64,000 nt of DNA, taken from positions 47,415,355-47,479,354 of the forward strand of contig NC_016131.3 of the NCBI RefSeq assembly GCF_000005505.3, given 5' to 3'. This document shows positions 1-11,257 of this stretch, piece after piece (position 1 is the first letter of the stretch; every line of letters starts with the position of its first letter). The position numbers and the translations under genes are program-made. Source of the stretch: Brachypodium distachyon (Eukaryota > Streptophyta > Magnoliopsida > Poales > Poaceae). Below the pieces are notes generated by a model. It saw only the letters and a program-made list of their open reading frames with translations, searched no databases and had not been told where the DNA came from.

Positions 1-1088
1 CATCTCTATTCTAGCTCCGTCAGAAATGGCTGTCCTACGGAAAATTTGTGATTGATTTACATCTCCTGACTCGAAGCATCGATCACAATAGAGCTCCCAA
101 AATGAATCTGCAACTGAAAACATAGTTGTGAAGAGCACTGAACAGCTAACACCTAAATTGCACGCGCTGTCGTCAGGGTTCAGAAAAACAAATACGCATG
201 TGGCTGAAGAATGATACCGCTTCGACGATGAGCAGAGTGTATAGTGGCATGCAGCTTTCGGTATACTTCGTTGGCTTGATGTGAGCCCAGGGCAGACATT
301 TCTCGATGCCGAAGCGTCTCGTTAGACCGGGGAGTGTCAGATCAACGGCGGAGTGTTTCTCTCTTATTCATGGTGAAGTTCTTTCTGCTGTAACCGTGAA
401 TTCTTGCCAAGCGCATGTGCCTTTGCGTATACTCCTGTTAAACACAAAAAACGTCGTGCTCCGAGAAGTGTAATCTTCGAAGCCGTAGTGACTAACCAAA
501 GGTTTCCACATTTCTCTCAAGACGGCCGCCGGCGCCAGCTCAGCTTGCAACACACGGTACGGTACATGGTCGAGGGGCAGTCGGCACGTCACGTAACTCC
601 CAAACGACAGAAGAGAAAAGGTAGTATCACGCCCCCGGGGTGGGCACGGAAAATATCACGCCCGCCCACGAGGAAGCACTGACAGCGAGCGCAGATATGG
701 CCATGGGCGGCCGCACACAGCCACTGAAAACCGCTCCGCTTTCGTCCGTCCGTTCCTTCCCGTCCGCTCCACTCCACTCCACTCCCTCGGGTGACTTCCC
801 CGTGCGCCCGTTCTTCCGTCCGTCCGTTCGTTCGTGGTAACCTGGCAGCAGTCTGTCTGGCCGCTCTGGCAACCGACCCAGCTCCGCGAGGCAGAGAAAG
901 AGAAGCAGCGGGAGCGAGCAAAGCAAACCCCGATCCGCATTTGCTGCGCTCGTACTTAAACCCCCACCACCGAGAAGCGCGCCCCGCGGCAGCAGCAGGA
1001 CAGGAGAGGGTTCGAGACGCGCGCGCTCTCCCCGCACTGAGCGGGGGCGATCCACCGTCGTCGCATCTCCAGCTGACCGGCTCCGCCC
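1..1088 (+). promoter_or_regulatory. 5' flank and probable promoter/5' UTR of starch synthase I
   Basis: No gene is supported here. The segment becomes increasingly C-rich and pyrimidine-rich toward the starch synthase start codon, with short tandem pentamers (repeats of CTCCA near 767-785) and CCGT/TTCG runs near 815-837. No TATA box stands out. Reading frames open in this stretch and on through exon 1 are composition-driven in GC-rich DNA. The exact transcription start cannot be placed from sequence alone. Confidence 0.45.
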
Positions 1089-4000
1089 ATGGCGACGCCG
1101 GGCGTCGGCCTCGGGGCCGCGTGCCTCGCCGCGGCCGCCTCGGTGGCCCCGCGGCGGCGCGCCGATCCAGCGGCCCCTCTCGCCCGCCGCGCGCGGCTCC
1201 TCAGGCGCGTCGTGCGCGGGCGCTGCGTCGCGGAGCTCAGCAGGGAGGGGGCCCCAGCGGCCCCGTCCCAGCCGCCGGTGCCGCGCCCGTTGCCTTCCGC
1301 CGACCAGCAGCTGCCTCCGCCGGTCCTGCCCAGCTTCCTCGCGCCCACGGAGGCGCCGGCCCCGACGCCGCTGCCCTTGCCGGACGCGGACGCCGGCGTC
1401 GGGGAACTCGGCCCCGAACTCGATATCCAAGGTGCGCGGCTTTACTCTCGGATCGCACATCGCGTCGCGTGTATAATCTAATCTGTCGCGCGTTCCTCAA
1501 ATTTGTGTGCAAGTTTTCTCAATTCCTATTCCCCTAGTTGAATGTTTGATTGGTTCAACCCCAGTTGCCTTATGTGATGAGATAGAATGATTTATGTTCA
1601 TCGATCATAATGATTTACTACTAGGCTACCAGCACGCTGAAAACTGAGACGCCATGCCACACCAATTGCACAAACTGAAAAAATGGGAGTAAACAGAAAA
1701 AGGGTAGGACCTTTTTGTTGGATCGTGGGGGGTGTCGTGTCAATATGATAGCGGTGCACCGTCCAGGCTTCGGGGCCTGTGCACGTGGTTGGATCTGAGC
1801 AGACATATCATTCACATCGTAATTTTGTACAACCAGGAATGGTGTGGCTAGACCAGCTGACCCGCTGCACAGGTGTTGGAACTAGAGTAAAATTGACGAG
1901 TTTGTCTTTTCCTTGGCTAGCTATTTTATTATTTCCTCCAGTGATGTGAGTAGTATATATTTCTACTTCATGGCATGGGGAAATCTTAACGGGACCTTGG
2001 GGATTAACCGTCACCCATCAGTAAACTGACTTCACTGAGGCAGTAATACTGGAAATGGGCACCATCTAGTTACGCTTGTTAGTACAATGCTTAAGTTTTT
2101 ACACTACAGAAACTAGAACGAGCATTCACCTTTGAGCAGAGAAGTAGTAGTCTCTGGAATTTAAGACCCTTTTATTACGGTCCCTTTTTCAATTATGTTT
2201 TCTACGCGAGACCCATTTGCACCTAGTCGTATAATCACATGGGTATCTGGGGCCATACGTGCTACCTTCTGTTTCTTGTAATCTTGTGTGTAATAGACAA
2301 TCTGAATTTGGCATCTAGCTGAGAATAGAATGCAGATTGGAGGCTGCACATTCTTATTATTGCTAAACTGTTGTTCCACGATATTAGAAGAAACCTTCTG
2401 ATAATTAATCATATTCTGCTAATACCTGTCTGCTCACTCTGGTCTTGACAAATATACCATATGAATTTTTCCTTTTATGCAACCAGGGATTGCTGAGGAT
2501 TATATTGACAGCACAGATGTTGCTGCAAGTGAGCAGGATTCTGAGATCATGGATGCAAAGGAGCAATCTCAAGCTAAAGTTACACGTAGCATCGTGTTTG
2601 TAACTGGTGAAGCTGCTCCTTATGCAAAGTCAGGGGGACTAGGAGATGTTTGTGGTTCACTACCAATCGCTCTTGCTGCTCGTGGTCACCGTGTGATGGT
2701 TGTAATGCCAAGATACTTAAATGGGTCCTCTGATAAAAATTATGCAAAGGCATTTTATACTGGGAAGAACATTAAGATTCCATGCTTTGGTGGATCACAT
2801 GAAGTTACCTATTTTCATGAGTATAGGGACAACGTCGATTGGGTGGGTATACAATCACCTTATTATTTTCTGTTAAACAGTAACAACTGTTTAGACTTGT
2901 TGATACTTAGTTTTAACCCTGCAAAGATACTTATATGTGATTTCTGTACTTTCTTGTTACTTGCCTCATAATCTTTTGCAAGCTGGTCAACTTATGATAT
3001 ATCCATGGAAGTAATATGCTGGTGGTGTTGGACTGTCGGTGCACTTCAATTCCACGGACTAATGCTTATAACTTTTAAACAGAAGTTTTTTATTTGGAAT
3101 GTGGTGTCACCGTGTCAGTACCCTTAAATCCGGGGTCACGAGTGCACAGCTTCCATGTCGCGCTGTCACTGTATGTGCATTTGCAGCTAGGATTTTGCAT
3201 TTCTGTTTGCGGAGAGCATTTCATATTTGCAACGTGTAAAATCTCAAAGCGCTGATCTTATTCCAGCAATTGCACTTTAGAGTATACAGTTATCTTGTCC
3301 TCAATCATGGTAGTTATGTGCTTTCAGTACAATTTTATTGTTACGATGTGGGGTGTAAGGCATTTTTATCCCATATAAAAAGGGAGAGGGTTGAGGAATA
3401 TTATAAATTAACTAGTGTTTTGTGTTGCCTTTTGTCTACTGAACACGCATCTAAATGTGCGTAATATTGTATTAGAAGGAACACCAAGATAGCATTAATA
3501 GTACAAAAACCACAAGTGTGGCAGCGACCAAAACCCAACCAAAACTGACTAAGCTAGCCATAACTAAAAAGCAAAAATGACAACTAACAGTGTCGTTATG
3601 TTACTAAATGAAGACAACGTTAGATGCTAAGGAATAAGGTGCAAGATAGCATAAAACTTTCAAAATGGTGTGTGTACCTTTTCTGCTATTCACAAGAGTG
3701 CCAAGGTTGTGTCAATTGCATAGTGCTCAATTCTTTTTTGGCTATTTGATTTTTGTTTTCATTTTCATTGTCCCATTTTTCAGGTGTTTGTTGATCATCC
3801 GTCATATCATAGACCGGGAAGTTTGTATGGAGATAATTTTGGTGCTTTCGGTGATAATCAGGTAAACAAAATTGTTGTATTAAGTTTGCTTTGGTCAATC
3901 CTAAGTTGCGTCACATAAATTGACTGGCTTCTCTATTATCATGCAGTTCAGATACACACTCCTTTGCTATGCGGCATGTGAGGCCCCACTAATACTTGAG

Positions 4001-6883
4001 TTGGGAGGATATATTTATGGACAGAATTGCATGTTTGTTGTGAACGATTGGCATGCCAGCCTTGTGCCAGTGTATGTCATGGAACTGGAAGTTTATACCT
4101 TCATTGATTTACTTACATTTGTTTTTGTAGTTTGTCCATGTCATACTACATTTATTATATTCTTAAACTGTATATATGTTTATGGAGTCAGAAAGTTTTT
4201 GGAATAATTTTTAAAATTAGTTAACAATTTACTGGAATAAACATATTGTGTCTTCAATTTTAATAATTCAGCTTTGTACTTCACTAGCTAATCTGGAAAA
4301 TTCGTGCATATTGATGGTTTTAGTATCTTGGAGACCCAGTCTTAAGTTTCTTTATTCTGAAGTACTAGTTCTTGCCCATGAACCAAATTACATATACCCT
4401 GAACCAACCTTTTTACTTCAAAACTGGAAAAGACGTGACCAATTCTACTGCTCTGCAAGTAATGTTTTCCATTTTATGCTCTCTTTTTGTGCCATTTGCC
4501 TTTTAATTGTTGGATAGTTAATTGGTTTTTCTTCCATAATTTATTTTCTGACTCCAATCTTGTTTATTCAGCCTTCTTGCTGCAAAATATAGACCATACG
4601 GTGTTTATAGAGATTCGCGCAGCACTCTTGTCATACATAATTTAGCACATCAGGTTTGAGCCTGTCATTTTTCATTATATATACATGACTTTGTAAGATA
4701 GTTCACATAAATGATCATGCTGTATATTCTTTCAATGCCCATATAGGGTGTAGAGCCTGCAAGTACATACCCTGACCTGGGATTGCCACCTGAATGGTAT
4801 GGAGCTTTAGAATGGGTATTTCCAGAATGGGCAAGGAGGCATGCCCTTGACAAGGGTGAGGCAGTTAATTTTCTGAAAGGTGCAGTTGTGACATCAGATC
4901 GAATTGTGACTGTCAGTCAGGTGAGATTACTCATGTTTTTCCTTCTTTTAAGTGAGATTTTCTTCAATTTGAGAGCTCTGTCTTTCACCCGCTTAAGAAA
5001 TCATTTATTGTTCCATTCCAGGGTTATTCATGGGAGGTCACAACTGCTGAGGGTGGACAGGGCCTGAATGAGCTCTTAAGTTCCCGGAAAAGTGTATTGA
5101 ACGGTACCTATATTTGGGTCAACTCATTTTTTTAAAACTCCTTTATGAAACAAATGTGTGGATTGCGAGAATTAATTCAGTATATTCTCTTTGTATGCAG
5201 GAATTGTAAATGGAATTGACATTAATGATTGGAACCCCACCATGGACAAGTGTCTCCCTTATCATTATTCTGTCGATGACCTCTCTGGAAAGGTGTGCTG
5301 ATAGTTCCATATAACATGTATATGTCCAATTGGATGAATGTCTTCTACTTTTGTTCTTTTTGCTTCCCATGATTTTCTCACTGGCCAATCCTATGTGGCT
5401 TGGCATTACTTGTTTTAGGCCAAATGTAAAGCTGAATTGCAGAAGGAGCTGGGTTTACCTATAAGGCCTGACATTCCTCTGGTTAGATACCAATACTTAA
5501 GATTTTTTTTTTCATCAAACTTCTATGGCCACTCATATGATTAGCTTATTTGCAGATTGGCTTTATTGGAAGATTGGACTACCAGAAAGGCATTGATCTC
5601 ATTAAACTCGCCATTCCGGATCTCATGAGGGACGACGTTCAGTTTGTAAGTCCTCATACTTTTGCTTTACTCTACAGTGTGAATCAAGCATAGAGGTATA
5701 TGGAAGTATATTCCCTTATATTCATGCCAATATTATGTTGTTTCTATATTCGACTGAAGACACACATGGTGGTTTTTAGCATTTTTTATTTGACATCTTT
5801 AAGCCAACAACTAGAGTCGGTCGATGAGTGAGACCTTTTTGCTCTTATTTTTACAGGTGATGCTTGGATCTGGGGATCCAGTTTTTGAAGGCTGGATGAG
5901 ATCCACAGAGTCGAGCTACAAGGATAAATTTCGTGGATGGGTTGGATTTAGTATTCCAGTTTCCCACCGAATAACTGCTGGGTAGGCAAACAACTGATTT
6001 CTAAGAACTCTTTTGTCAGCTGATACATCATATATTTAAGATGTTGATTTCTCTCTTTGTACAGCTGCGATATACTGTTAATGCCATCCAGATTCGAACC
6101 ATGTGGTCTAAATCAGCTATATGCTATGCAATATGGTACAGTTCCTGTTGTTCATGAAACTGGGGGGCTCAGGGTAAGAACATTATCCTAAAATTTCTTC
6201 TTATGTTGGCACTAAGGTAAAGTATTCTCATTTATTTTGCGTATTTAACAGGATACAGTCCAGACCTTTAACCCTTTTGGTAAAACTGGAGAGGAGGGTA
6301 CAGGGTACGTACTGCTCAATTTTAGATAACTTTAAGTGTTTCTTCTGCTGGAATCAATTTAATGGTCGAATTATTTTCTGTATATTACTCCATAAATTAC
6401 TGAACTTGTGATGACTTAAGTGTCACTGCTTCTACACTCTGCAGGTGGGCATTCTCACCACTAACAGTGGACAAAATGTTGTGGGTAAATTTCTGTTAAC
6501 CCTTCTCTGGTTTTAGAATCAATCTTGGCCTTAAAATATCTGGTACCTCAATGCCCTTTTATGTAGCTAACATTGATAAAGTTGCATTGTCAACATTAAT
6601 CACCTAGTCAGTTTCACTCCTTGCGCCGGGAGTCTGATTTGTGTAACCAGACAATTTTGGGTTGTTCATTAGTGCAGTTGTTAATTTATGTTCTTGACCT
6701 CGTCATATCTACCATCTTGTTCAGGCATTGCGGACTGCAATGACAACATTCAGGGAACACAAGCCGTCTTGGGAAGGGCTAATGAAGCGAGGCATGTCGA
6801 AAGACCATACATGGGACCATGCCGCTGAGCAGTACGAGCAGATCTTTGAGTGGGCCTTTGTGGATCAGCCTTATGTCATGTAA
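1089..6883 (+). CDS. SSI: Starch synthase I, plastidial (ADP-glucose:glucan glucosyltransferase)
   Basis: Soluble starch synthase I transfers glucose from ADP-glucose to short amylopectin chains in plastids. I read 15 exons: 1089-1431, 2487-2842, 3784-3861, 3947-4071, 4572-4653, 4747-4920, 5022-5103, 5201-5292, 5419-5481, 5556-5645, 5857-5981, 6065-6173, 6252-6304, 6445-6484 and 6725-6883. They total 1,971 nt and 656 aa, in phase throughout, with GT-AG at every intron. The N-terminus is Ala/Arg/Pro-rich, as expected for a plastid transit peptide and linker. The GT5 domain starts near residue 148 with the ADP-glucose-binding KSGGLGDV motif (about 162-169). The C-terminal GT1 lobe has the EPCGLNQ segment (about 547-553) followed by TGGLRD. 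Length and exon count match cereal SSI as I know it (wheat about 647 aa, 15 exons). No disabling lesion is visible, so I regard it as functional. It is the strongest call in the window. Confidence 0.97.
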
Positions 6884-7695
6884 ACCGAACCTGGAGCTCG
6901 AAGCAGCCGCCGTCTCTTTGAACTCGGAAGACGTGTTCCCGTTGTTCCTTGGCCAGAAGGATACCCTGTACCCTGTACATTACATGGAACGCAGACCAGC
7001 CTACAGTAGGGAGTTGCAAACCATCGTTCAGGTTAGCCTTGTGCGCCTGCTGCTTGGCCGGTTTGGAGTAAATGACCGCAGCTTTGGGGGAATGACAACT
7101 ACAGTTCTGAAGAATAAGAAGAGGATGCTGCTGCGAGCGGGTTGTTGGGTAACTTGAGATCCACATGGTTAACACCGACGCGAGCAAACCTCTCAGTGTT
7201 ACAGTCTGAAACTGACCAGCTTTAGTTCCAGTTAAACTAGTCCTTTTTCATCTCAACTTTGTTACCTCTGTATGTATGCTGTCCTTAGCCGATAAATTTT
7301 GATTCGTTGGAGAACTGTTCCTTTTCGTTCGGCGATGGTCGTCGGTAAATAGGTAAAAGATGTGGTGCTTGGATTGCGAGCACCAGTGTCAGGTCAGGCG
7401 TGCCTTGTGTTCACAGGCATGTATGTCTGGACAACGCTGGTCCCGTACTTTGCTTTCATGCTTTATCCTTGGCGTGATCACCTCATGTTATGTTGGTTCG
7501 TAACCTCTGGGGTAAGAGCCCTGGGTGTAGGCCTAATCCAACAAGGAACGACCTTGCCTGCTACCTCGATCTATCCCTTCATCGTCGATGTGACCAACCT
7601 GGATTCCTTAGCCTGCGATTACACGGTACATATACATGCGCGCACGAAGGAAATCGGAGCCTGACCACGTCAAGAAAGGAATTCGAGCATGGCCT
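6884..7695 (+). other. 3' UTR of SSI and intergenic spacer
   Basis: The first few hundred bases after the SSI stop codon are probably its 3' UTR. The rest leads into the promoter of the next gene. I see no conserved protein, RNA gene or transposon ends. An open frame from about 7362 has no recognisable features. Confidence 0.5.
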
Positions 7696-7701
7696 TATAT
7701 A
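7696..7701 (+). promoter_or_regulatory. Probable TATA box of the DUF247 gene
   Basis: TATATA sits in the context CCTTATATACAC, about 95 bp before the chosen ATG at 7793. That is a normal plant spacing for a short 5' UTR, and the motif is the only good TATA match in the preceding few hundred bases. Confidence 0.5.
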
Positions 7702-7792
7702 CACAACTACTTGGCGCGCCATATCTCCAACCATCCGTGCTTACCAGGACCAAACGAGCAGCACAGGAGGCAGAGCAGCGGAGCCCCCACAC

Positions 7793-9365
7793 ATGGCCAC
7801 GTCGATGCTGAAGTCGGCGGCGTACGAGCGGATGCGCGCCGAGAACCTGCCGGAGTTCGTGCCGCGGAGCGTCTTCTTCGCGCGCGGCGAGGGCAGCGAG
7901 GTGGACCGCCGCAGCAGCCTCTGGGTGAAGGCGGCGCTCGTCTACGAGTCCATCACCGGCCGCCACGTCGACGACGGGGCCAAGCCGGTCGCCACCGCCT
8001 TGCTCCTCCGCCTGGCCCAGGCCTGCTCCTCCAGCATCCACGGCAACGGTCCGGCTGTTCCGGCGGCCTCGTCGCCAAATGGTAAGAAGTACGTTGTTGA
8101 AGAATTCCCGGACGTGCAACAAGATGCACGCGCAACATTTTCTTTACTAGTAGCAAGTTCGTATAACATTAATCGTGCTTTGACTTTTAGGCGTCGCTGG
8201 CAAAGATGGCACTACTGGAGGGGAGAAGTCAGAGAACCAGCAAGAGATCAGCACCAGCCAAGGGGATCAAGAAGAGGCGACCAAGACGACGGATCATCAG
8301 CTTCAGCTCCCGGCGGACGAAGGGTCAGAGGAGAACAAGCGAGTGATCGACGCCATCTTCCTCGTCGTGGGCTTCCTCCCGAGGCTGCTCCCCGTCAGCG
8401 GCGCCGGCAACAAGGTCAGCCGCGACGCCGTGGACGAAGCGTTCAAGTCGACGCACATGCAGGACATCGTGACGGACGTGATCAAGCTGGAGAACCAGCT
8501 CCCCCTCAGCGACCTGCTCCTCGTGGCCGACCGCGTCGAGGACGCCGTCCACGCCGTCGCCGCCAACGACCTCGGGGTCGTTAAAGAGCTCCAGGGGCTC
8601 GAGGAGGAGCGGCTCAAGGGGTACAAGCTAGGCTTCTCCCGCGCCACCTTCTTCCACGACGTCGTCCGCTCCTTCTGCTGGTACTACTCGCCCTTCTTCA
8701 GCAAGCTTCCTGCTGCGCCTCAGGACGGCGGCGCCATTGCTGACGATTCCCTCACGCTGCTGGACTTGCTGCACGCGAGCGTGGTGCCGGCGCCGGGGAA
8801 GAAGGAGAAGGGGACGGGCGTCTCCGGAGGGAAGACGTCCCGGATGCCGACGGCGCGGGAGCTGAGCCGGTCCGGGGTGCGGATCGCGGCGGTGGAGGAC
8901 GGGCGCGCGACGGTGGAGTTCGACGAGCAATCCTCGACGCTGCGGCTGCCGGCGCTGGCACACGACTTCAAGCTGGCCACGGTGGGGCGGAACCTGCTGG
9001 CGAAGGAGCACGGGCAGCCCGGCGACGGGCAGAGCAAGAAGCCCGTGACGCGATACTTCCAGATGATGAACGAGCTGGTGGAGGAAGCCGGTGACGTCAG
9101 GGTGCTTCTCCGGGCCGGCGCCGTGCGCTGCGGCGGCGGCGGCACAGCGCAGGAGGTGTGCGAGCTGGTGAAGAGGATCGACGGGTACGCGACGTACCCG
9201 TCGGTGTTCATGGCCATGGACGTGCAGATCGAGAAGGTGAGGAGGTTCCACGACAAGAGGATGCAGAGCTTCTTCGTGCGCTACCGCCCTGGTGTCATTT
9301 GGGCGTCGTCCGTCGCCGCTGTCTCAGTCGTCGCCATCGTCGCCGCCAGGAGGAATCGGGGGTGA
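7793..9365 (+). CDS. DUF247 / UPF0481 family protein with C-terminal membrane anchor
   Basis: Two exons, 7793-8081 and 8191-9365, with a GT-AG intron, give 487 aa. The second exon carries the DUF247 (PF03140) signatures in order: a KLENQLP block near residue 180, FCWYYSPFF, LLDLLH, a PTARELSRSGV block matching the family's 'P-A-x-EL-x-x-x-GV' motif, NLLAKE, then the RYFQMMNELV and ELVKRI blocks. It ends with a hydrophobic segment (VIWASSVAAVSVVAIVAA) and a basic tail, the usual single C-terminal transmembrane anchor. The N-terminal about 120 residues are divergent and include a charged, Glu/Gln-rich linker encoded across the splice. The biochemical role of most DUF247 proteins is unknown; a few grass members are self-incompatibility candidates. 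I do not infer that role here. The ATG follows a TATA box by about 95 bp. Confidence 0.88.
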
Positions 9366-9620
9366 TATTAACCAAGGCGATCACAGGTTATATATACAGT
9401 CGATGCAAACATTCATGTATTCATTCATCACGAGACTGTACATGTGTAATTCATGTTACGTGTTGGTGTTACAGCTATATAAGAACACTTATTAGGCGTC
9501 AGAAATTCGATCAACACATTATAAAGTTGGAGGTGTAAAACACACACACATACACCGTACGCGCGCGCATACAAAATAACACGAATACTTATCGAGAGTT
9601 CTAATTACACTTTGCTCAGA

Positions 9621-9812
9621 AATTAATGACTGTCGATCTGCAACTACATAGGGGACAGACGGTCAATACCGGGGAAATAACGGTATGCATGGACAGAAAT
9701 GTTTGGAACTTGGAATGTGCTCACAAATGACTGATGATCTACAACTACAAGCCGATCAACACCGGGGAAATAATGGCATGCATGGACACACAAATATTTC
9801 GAACTTGGAATA
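9621..9812. repeat. Imperfect tandem duplication, about 90-98 bp unit
   Basis: Two adjacent copies (about 9621-9718 and 9723-9812) share the order ATCTGCAACTACA, then ACCGGGGAAATAA, then ATGCATGGACA, then GAACTTGGAAT, with small indels. They lie in the spacer between the convergent DUF247 and ERF genes, so probably in 3' UTR or spacer DNA. No coding function is apparent. Confidence 0.75.
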
Positions 9813-9856
9813 AAGAATTAATTGATACGTACGCAGAGAGTTGAACATTCCCAAAC

Positions 9857-10726
9857 TCAGGTGGTCGCGTCGTCGCTGAAGAACAACCCATCCACCTCCG
9901 ACCACATCGGCAGCTCGCCGAGGTCAGCCAAGCTCGCAGTCACCGGCTCGCCCGCCGCAGTGACATAGCCCTCGAGACGCGATAACATGCCATCGTCGCC
10001 GTCGGTGACCCCGGGTAATATGCCGGCGGCGAACATGCAGTCTTCGACATCCGGCCACAAGAAGGTAGAGAAGCCACCGCTGCCGCAGCACGGGTCGTCG
10101 TCCCCGAGTAAGCCGCCACACGACGAAAAATTCGGTTTATTAGGGGCGGCCTTCGCCAGTGGCTCGAGCTTTGGCGGCGGTATTAGCGGGCGGAAGACGG
10201 AGGCCGGTGAGCTGGAGAACTGCGAGTCGTCGCTGGACTGATCTCCGGCGGTCGAAGGCGATGGCGGGGGCATGGCGGGGAAGTTGGTGACCGCCGAGGC
10301 GCCCCGGAGACGGAGCGCAGCGGAGTCGTAGACCATGGCGGCCTCCTCAGCCGTGTCGAAGGTGCCGAGCCACACTCGGGCCCGGCTATGTGGGTCGCGG
10401 ATCTCCGCCGCGTACTTGCCCCAGTGACGAAACCGCACGCCGCGGTACTTCCGAACCCCCGCCGCCATTGGCACGCCGGATGCTCCGCCGGCATCAGCAG
10501 GTCTCCTCTTCTTGGCCGCACCAATAACACCAGAAGCAGCAGGAGCAGCAGCCGACGACGACGGCAATGCTGGCAACGGCAGCCGTAGCACCACCGAGTC
10601 GACGTCATCGTCGGAGGAGTCCGTCACGTCAGGATCTTTTTCGCATGAGACTTCGCATGAGATCCGGAGGATCCTTGGCGGCATTGCTTTGAACGCGGCA
10701 GCTTGGTCGATCTGCTCTTGCTTCAT
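9857..10726 (-). CDS. AP2/ERF transcription factor, group VI / cytokinin response factor (CRF) type
   Basis: Intronless, 289 aa. One AP2/ERF DNA-binding domain spans about residues 94-150, starting YRGVR and containing [11 protein letters not shown] and [13 protein letters not shown], which is the ERF signature with Ala and Asp at the diagnostic positions. Upstream, residues 17-39 read as the CRF (TEH) domain: PRILRIS followed by acidic [16 protein letters not shown] nuclear-localisation-like cluster sits at 72-75. The C-terminus is acidic, Ser/Pro-rich and probably activating. The protein should bind GCC-box-type DNA in the nucleus. Group VI ERFs in Arabidopsis act in cytokinin and developmental responses; the specific role here is not shown by the sequence. 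In the first beta-strand region the usual RQRPWGKWAAE is [11 protein letters not shown], so three normally conserved positions are changed. The gene is divergent from the UBA gene, 531 bp apart start to start. Confidence 0.93.
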   Translation of the reverse strand: MKQEQIDQAAAFKAMPPRILRISCEVSCEKDPDVTDSSDDDVDSVVLRLPLPALPSSSAAAPAASGVIGAAKKRRPADAGGASGVPMAAGVRKYRGVRFRHWGKYAAEIRDPHSRARVWLGTFDTAEEAAMVYDSAALRLRGASAVTNFPAMPPPSPSTAGDQSSDDSQFSSSPASVFRPLIPPPKLEPLAKAAPNKPNFSSCGGLLGDDDPCCGSGGFSTFLWPDVEDCMFAAGILPGVTDGDDGMLSRLEGYVTAAGEPVTASLADLGELPMWSEVDGLFFSDDATT

Positions 10727-11257
10727 CGCCGGAGGAGCTCGGAGGAGAAGAAGAGGAGGGGACGGAAGATGGAGGAGGAGGAGGCGAGAGACTTGCGAGA
10801 GGAGAAAGGGTAGAGGAGGGAGAGAGATCTTCGGGGAAAAGCATTCGAGGAGAAATCGTTTTTATAGGATCTGTAACAAATCGGGAAACTGCTTAAACCC
10901 CCGCGACTTTTCAGATTGAGATTTTATTCTTCTCGCGGCGATTGAAACAGAATGGAGAAAGAGAGGGAGGAAGGCCGGTCGAGGGAAACAAACTCGGCGG
11001 CCCACCAGGTCCCGGCCCATCGGCAGTTGGGCGCGGATAGTACCGGTGCGCCCGTGCGCTCTAAGCTATGTGCCGCCCGTGCGCCCGTTAACACAACCCG
11101 CCGCCTTGTGTTGTTCGGCACGGAATACCTTTCTTCCCCGACCATCTCCGCTTCGTCGCTCGTCCCCTCCAAACCGCGTGCTCCCTCCCAAGTCCCACCG
11201 ATCGATCGCCGCCGACTCTTCCTCCTCCACCACCACCACCACCCGCGCGGGACGCCG
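10727..11257. promoter_or_regulatory. Divergent intergenic region between ERF (-) and UBA gene (+)
   Basis: These 531 bp separate the start codons of two oppositely oriented genes, so both 5' UTRs and at least part of both promoters must share it. The ERF side has a TATA box and a purine-rich 5' UTR (AGGAGG/GAGGAG runs). The UBA side is pyrimidine-rich with (CCA)n just before its ATG and no clear TATA box, typical of a broadly expressed gene. Whether the two are co-regulated cannot be told from sequence. Confidence 0.6.
10859..10866 (-). promoter_or_regulatory. TATA box of the ERF gene
   Basis: On the minus strand this reads TATAAAAA, 133-140 bp upstream of the ERF start codon. It is the best TATA match between the two divergent genes. 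Confidence 0.6.

Noticed and set aside
627..1537. Long open frames on both strands over the SSI promoter and exon 1
   Set aside because: GC-rich DNA keeps all frames open; only the plus frame from 1089 joins to starch synthase exons.
7490..9256. Alternative frames on both strands across the DUF247 exons
   Set aside because: Arg/Pro/His-rich shadow translations of a GC-rich gene; the DUF247 motifs lie in one frame joined by a GT-AG intron.
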